Source of the DNA: Bacillus pseudomycoides
Lineage (GTDB): Bacteria; Bacillota; Bacilli; Bacillales; Bacillaceae_G
Length of the DNA stretch: 64,000 bases
Assembly: GCF_002582035.1 (NCBI RefSeq)
Contig: NZ_NUQE01000026.1
Coordinates: 47,133 to 111,132, forward strand
Direction of reading: 5' to 3'
Every line of letters starts with the position of its first letter. Positions within the stretch are counted from its first letter, which is position 1. The translations under genes and the position numbers were made by a program. The notes beneath the pieces are model-generated. The model did not search any database and was not told where the DNA came from. It saw nothing but the letters and a program-made list of their open reading frames with translations. This document shows positions 61,041-64,000 of the stretch, one piece after another.

Positions 61041-61325
61041 CTTCCCAACGACCTTCCCCCCCTATATATGTTAAAAACATCATACAATACATAAACTGTA
61101 CAGTCAAACGTTATAGTTAAAAGGAATGGTTTATAAAAATATTAAGATGCACTTTCTCCCGAGCAAAAAAGAAGCTACTAATCTGGATTCTTTTGCCTAT
61201 TATATTCTACCTAAAAAATAATAATTTTGAATACCATTTAACAAAAAGTTATGGACTCATTTTAACTGATTTAATTTTTCGAAAATTAAGTTATAATCTT
61301 ATTATAAAGCTTTATACTGTACTAA

Positions 61326-61380
61326 CTGGCAGTAAGAGCCTGATTGGTTCAACTAACCATCAGTGAACCTCCTACTGATG
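61326..61380 (-). repeat. Fragment of the bcr1-like repeat
   Basis: GGCAGTAAGA joined to GCCTGATTGGTTCAACTAACC and CATCAGTG...CTACTGATG; inverse orientation, TTTAT ends lost. Confidence 0.65.
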
Positions 61381-61419
61381 ATCTTTTAAATTTAAACCGA
61401 ATTCAATTAGACACATGAA

Positions 61420-61607
61420 ATGGAAATAAAAGTACCATTCGAACCTATAAACAAATAGGTTTCCAGCAAGAGGGATTTCTTCGCGAAAATGAGTATGTAA
61501 ATGATGCCTATTATGACACTTTTATTATGGGATTACTTCGCAAAGATTGGGAAAGCCCCCCGAATGACGTACATAAACATGCTTATCATATACAGAAAGG
61601 AGAATAG
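61420..61607 (+). pseudogene. Remnant of a GNAT acetyltransferase gene
   Basis: The frame reads KSTIRTYKQIGFQQEGFLRE, then NEYVNDAYYDTFIMGLLRKD, and ends with TAG at 61605. It is the C-terminal motif B and beta-7 part of a RimL-like GNAT. The upstream part has an in-frame TGA and no homology, so the 5' two thirds are gone. It directly follows the bcr1-like fragment. Confidence 0.7.
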
Positions 61608-61609
61608 CG

Positions 61610-61660
61610 ATGTACTACAACAACTTATTCGAAAATGATCAACCAGTAATCCGTCTCTAA
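61610..61660 (+). CDS. Possible 16-residue peptide frame
   Basis: ATG preceded by AAAGGAGAA, encodes MYYNNLFENDQPVIRL. Could be the truncated start of a lost gene; further codons in frame after the stop read DGHNKIASS. Low support. Confidence 0.3.
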   Translation: MYYNNLFENDQPVIRL

Positions 61661-61728
61661 GACGGGCATAATAAAATTGCTTCGTCTTAAGGATATCTAT
61701 TCCTAAAAATAGACGGAGGTCATATAAT

Positions 61729-62673
61729 ATGAAACAGCCATTACTTGGTGCATTTTGTTTATCGCTTGCTGCAAGCATTTGGGGCGGCATGTACGTTGTT
61801 AGTAAATACGTACTAGACTTTGTTCCCCCGCTCACGCTTGTTTGGTTACGTTTCGTTATTGCATTTGCGATTTTATTTATGATTTTACAAATAACACAGC
61901 AAAAACAGAAAACAAAAATTCCGATTGAGAAAAAAGATTGGTTATTATTTGCCTGGATCGGTTTTATCGGTTATTTTGTCTCCATTACATTTCAGTTTAT
62001 TGGGACAAAATTGTCTGATGCACATACAGGCTCTTTAGTAACATCAGCAACACCAGCTTTTATGATCATTTTTGCAAGAATAATAGTAAAAGAACGTATT
62101 ACCATTCGCAAGTTCATTTCCGTACTCCTAGCAACTTTAGGTGTTACCATTGTTATCGGATGGGATATAAAAATTGGAACGTATTTCACCGGAACAATCA
62201 TCTTAGTCGGGGCTGCTATTACGTGGGCATTATTATCTATTTACGTCAAAATCGCCTCGCAACGTTTTTCGTCCTTAATCATTACAACGTATGCGATATT
62301 TTTTGCGATCTTGTTTATTACACCTTGCATGGTATGGGAATTACAATCTAACAGCATACAAAGTCTTAACATATCAATAATCTTAGGGATTTTATACCTG
62401 GGCATCATTTCAACTGCTGGTGCATTTTTTCTTTGGAACAAAGGTATGGAATTAATGGATGCAGGAATAGGTTCACTCTTTTTCTTTTTTCAGCCCCTTG
62501 TTGGATCATTTCTTGGATGGTTACTACTGCACGAACAGCTAAAAACTACATTCTTCATTGGAGCTGCACTCATTGTAGTGAGTGTTCTTATCGTTACAAT
62601 TGATAAAAGAAAAACAACTTCTAGGAGGACATCTCATGGCACTAGAAATGAAAACAAACTGTCAAACTTGTAA
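61729..62673 (+). CDS. EamA/DMT-family transporter
   Basis: 314 residues with ten predicted helices in two EamA repeats (about 1-140 and 150-290). It starts GAFCLSLAASIWGGMYVVSKYVL, and the second repeat has FFFFQPLVGSFLGWLLLHEQL. Family members export amino acids or metabolites. GACGGAGGT precedes the ATG. Its polar C-terminus overlaps the DUF1272 gene by 38 bases. Confidence 0.9.
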   Translation: MKQPLLGAFCLSLAASIWGGMYVVSKYVLDFVPPLTLVWLRFVIAFAILFMILQITQQKQKTKIPIEKKDWLLFAWIGFIGYFVSITFQFIGTKLSDAHTGSLVTSATPAFMIIFARIIVKERITIRKFISVLLATLGVTIVIGWDIKIGTYFTGTIILVGAAITWALLSIYVKIASQRFSSLIITTYAIFFAILFITPCMVWELQSNSIQSLNISIILGILYLGIISTAGAFFLWNKGMELMDAGIGSLFFFFQPLVGSFLGWLLLHEQLKTTFFIGAALIVVSVLIVTIDKRKTTSRRTSHGTRNENKLSNL

Positions 62674-62812
62674 TACTTCTCTGCAAGGAGATTCAGAAGC
62701 ATACATATGTGTGTATGAATGTATTTTTTGCCTACCTTGTACAGAGAACACACATCATGTCTGTCCAAATTGCGGTGGTGAATTAGTACGGAGACCAAGA
62801 AGAAAGAAATAA
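62636..62812 (+). CDS. DUF1272 zinc-ribbon protein
   Basis: 58 residues. CQTC (11-14), CVYEC...CLPC, and CPNCGGELVRRPRRK match DUF1272, a small zinc-binding protein with about eight Cys and no known role. It begins inside the EamA gene in another frame, with AGGAGG seven bases before its ATG, so the two are coupled. Confidence 0.85.
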   Translation: MALEMKTNCQTCNTSLQGDSEAYICVYECIFCLPCTENTHHVCPNCGGELVRRPRRKK

Positions 62813-62833
62813 AGGATTCTCTTCCACATAATA

Positions 62834-62864
62834 AAAGCGCAAAATCTATAGGATTTTGCGTTTT
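62834..62864 (+). terminator. Terminator after the DUF1272 gene
   Basis: CGCAAAATC / GATTTTGCG arms around TATAG, then TTTTACTTTT. Confidence 0.85.
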
Positions 62865-62979
62865 ACTTTTGTTTTTCAAAACTTGACATCTTTTACCTTA
62901 TTAATAATCACTTTTGTTAAATATTTATATCCACACTCCCGAAAAAGCTTATCATTTGGAAGCAAGTTTAAGAGTCTTT

Positions 62980-63804
62980 TTATTTATGTATTAATTTCCC
63001 TTCAAGTGCGTCAATATACCTTTTCGCTGATTTTTGGACAGCTTCATTTGCTTTTCCCTTCACGATTCCATGAAATGCATTATGTAAACGATTAAACTTT
63101 AATTTTTTTACTCTTTCAGCCATCTCTTTCACCTTACTTGCTGGCAATGGAATGAGATTCGGATAACTATACATAAAACTTACCCATCTTGAATCAGCAA
63201 CAACTTGAATGATATCTCCAGTTAATAAAATTCCTCTTCCTTCATCTCCAGTTTCCCAATGTAAAACAGCACCACCATTAAAATGCCCACCTAAACGATA
63301 CAATGTAATACCTTCGGAAAGTTTTAAAGATTCTCCAGACCAGAATATAATACGATTACTTGGGCGCATCACCCATTCTTTATCATCTTCATGAATGTAT
63401 ATAGGAACATCAAAGCGTTCCGCCCATTCTACTTGTGTAGAATAATAATGTGGATGCGATAAAGCAATCGCATGAATTCCCCCTAACTCATTTATTCTTG
63501 CTACAGTCTCCTCATCAATATACGTAATGCAATCCCATAACACATTATACTTATTAGCTTGAACTAAATAAGCATTTTGACCAATTGCAAACTTTGGATT
63601 TGTTGTTATGTTATATAAATTTTCTACTTCTTTTACAATCTCATTCTTATATGATTTATTTTGCTGTAGGCTTTCTAACGTTGTCCATGATTGCCCCATC
63701 GGATTTACATATTGGCGTTCTTCATTACAAATTATACAGTTTACAGGCGGTTCTTTATAAAGTGGATATTGTACACCACACGTTGTACAAACATAGTGCT
63801 TCAT
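62980..63804 (-). CDS. MBL-fold metallohydrolase with N-terminal zinc ribbon
   Basis: 274 residues. N-terminal rubredoxin-like ribbon (CTTCG...CIIC, about 5-26), then the metallo-beta-lactamase fold: ALSHPHYYS (H-x-H region), GGHFNGGAVLHW, LLTGDIIQ and a last His near FHGIV. The canonical HxHxDH is reduced to HPHYYSTQVEW, so metal use may differ. Hydrolase of unknown substrate. Stands alone. Confidence 0.85.
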   Translation of the reverse strand: MKHYVCTTCGVQYPLYKEPPVNCIICNEERQYVNPMGQSWTTLESLQQNKSYKNEIVKEVENLYNITTNPKFAIGQNAYLVQANKYNVLWDCITYIDEETVARINELGGIHAIALSHPHYYSTQVEWAERFDVPIYIHEDDKEWVMRPSNRIIFWSGESLKLSEGITLYRLGGHFNGGAVLHWETGDEGRGILLTGDIIQVVADSRWVSFMYSYPNLIPLPASKVKEMAERVKKLKFNRLHNAFHGIVKGKANEAVQKSAKRYIDALEGKLIHK

Positions 63805-64000
63805 TCTATTTCTTCCTTTCTCATTTCATTGAATACAAATTAATCCAAAATATCATGAACAATATGTAAAATCAAATTCCCACTATTTAACAATTTGACA
63901 TTTAAATAACAAAATATCTCTCCAAACGCTTATTTCTATCCATATTATTACAAAATTTACCTTTTATTCTATATTTTCTGAATAATACACTCTTTATTTT
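63805..64000. other. Window end, no gene seen
   Basis: AT-rich, no supported frame; likely promoter region of the MBL gene on the minus strand. Confidence 0.5.

Larger units (their letters stand above)
61041..61728. other. Decayed region between MerR and EamA genes
   Basis: About 690 bases. It contains a bcr1-like fragment (61326-61380), a decayed GNAT tail (61420-61607) and a 16-codon frame (61610-61660) with AAAGGAGAA upstream. No intact gene is seen on either strand. Confidence 0.6.

Noticed and set aside
61533-61835. Minus-strand frame of 100 codons
   Set aside because: Runs antisense through the GNAT remnant and the start of EamA; no ribosome site.

Overview
This window is low-GC Firmicute DNA. 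The gene content, the RNA leaders and especially a dispersed repeat of about 155 bp bounded by TTTAT/ATAAA (the size and ends of the bcr1 repeat as I recall it) point to the Bacillus cereus group. Coding is dense and mostly on the minus strand up to about 26 kb and in 30-48 kb, and mixed elsewhere. I see no tRNA, rRNA, CRISPR array, prophage or insertion sequence with a transposase.

Layout. 1-1030: 3'-truncated phenylacetate-CoA-ligase-like gene of higher GC, then about 0.9 kb with little in it. 1.9-8.3 kb: pyroglutamate (5-oxoproline) operon on the minus strand, running IclR regulator, pxpB, pxpC, pxpA, two transporter subunits (DUF969, DUF979), pyroglutamyl peptidase, sirtuin. 8.5-17.5 kb: signal peptidase, cutC, acyl-CoA dehydrogenase-like gene, YdcF-like protein, acetyltransferases, a phosphotransferase pseudogene with two in-frame stops, a secreted Lys/Gln-rich protein and a superfamily 1 helicase. 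17.7-23.6 kb: a two-component system and the serC-serA-DUF1015 unit. 23.9-31.2 kb: small proteins, MFS pumps, a MarR-controlled pump and a serine hydrolase. 31.5-32.0 kb: a SAM-I riboswitch with its own promoter and terminator, in front of a small protein I do not recognise. 33.4-39.0 kb: an ECF-type uptake cluster with a wall-anchored protein built like a permuted transcobalamin. 40.7-42.2 kb: a HisRS paralogue behind a leader peptide and hairpins. 42.3-48.7 kb: lipoprotein, SDR, ABC exporter, small or unknown genes. 48.9-51.5 kb: DUF2785, two GNATs and a Nudix hydrolase on the plus strand. 51.6-54.2 kb: T-box-controlled trpS, and dxr. 54.2-63.8 kb: GNAT, CGNR protein, MFS, UPF0316, methyltransferase, CorC-like protein, MerR, EamA, DUF1272, MBL hydrolase.

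How genes work together. Pcp would release pyroglutamate from peptides, DUF969/DUF979 would import it and PxpABC would open the ring to glutamate, under an IclR protein whose upstream region carries two palindromes 21 bp apart. SerC and SerA share a promoter for serine synthesis. The ECF cluster looks like a corrinoid capture-and-import route, although no canonical cobalamin riboswitch is visible. The bcr1-like repeat is unusually dense (about ten full or deleted copies). It encodes the C-terminal residues of one gene, holds the stop codon of serA, and fills the space just upstream of two other genes.
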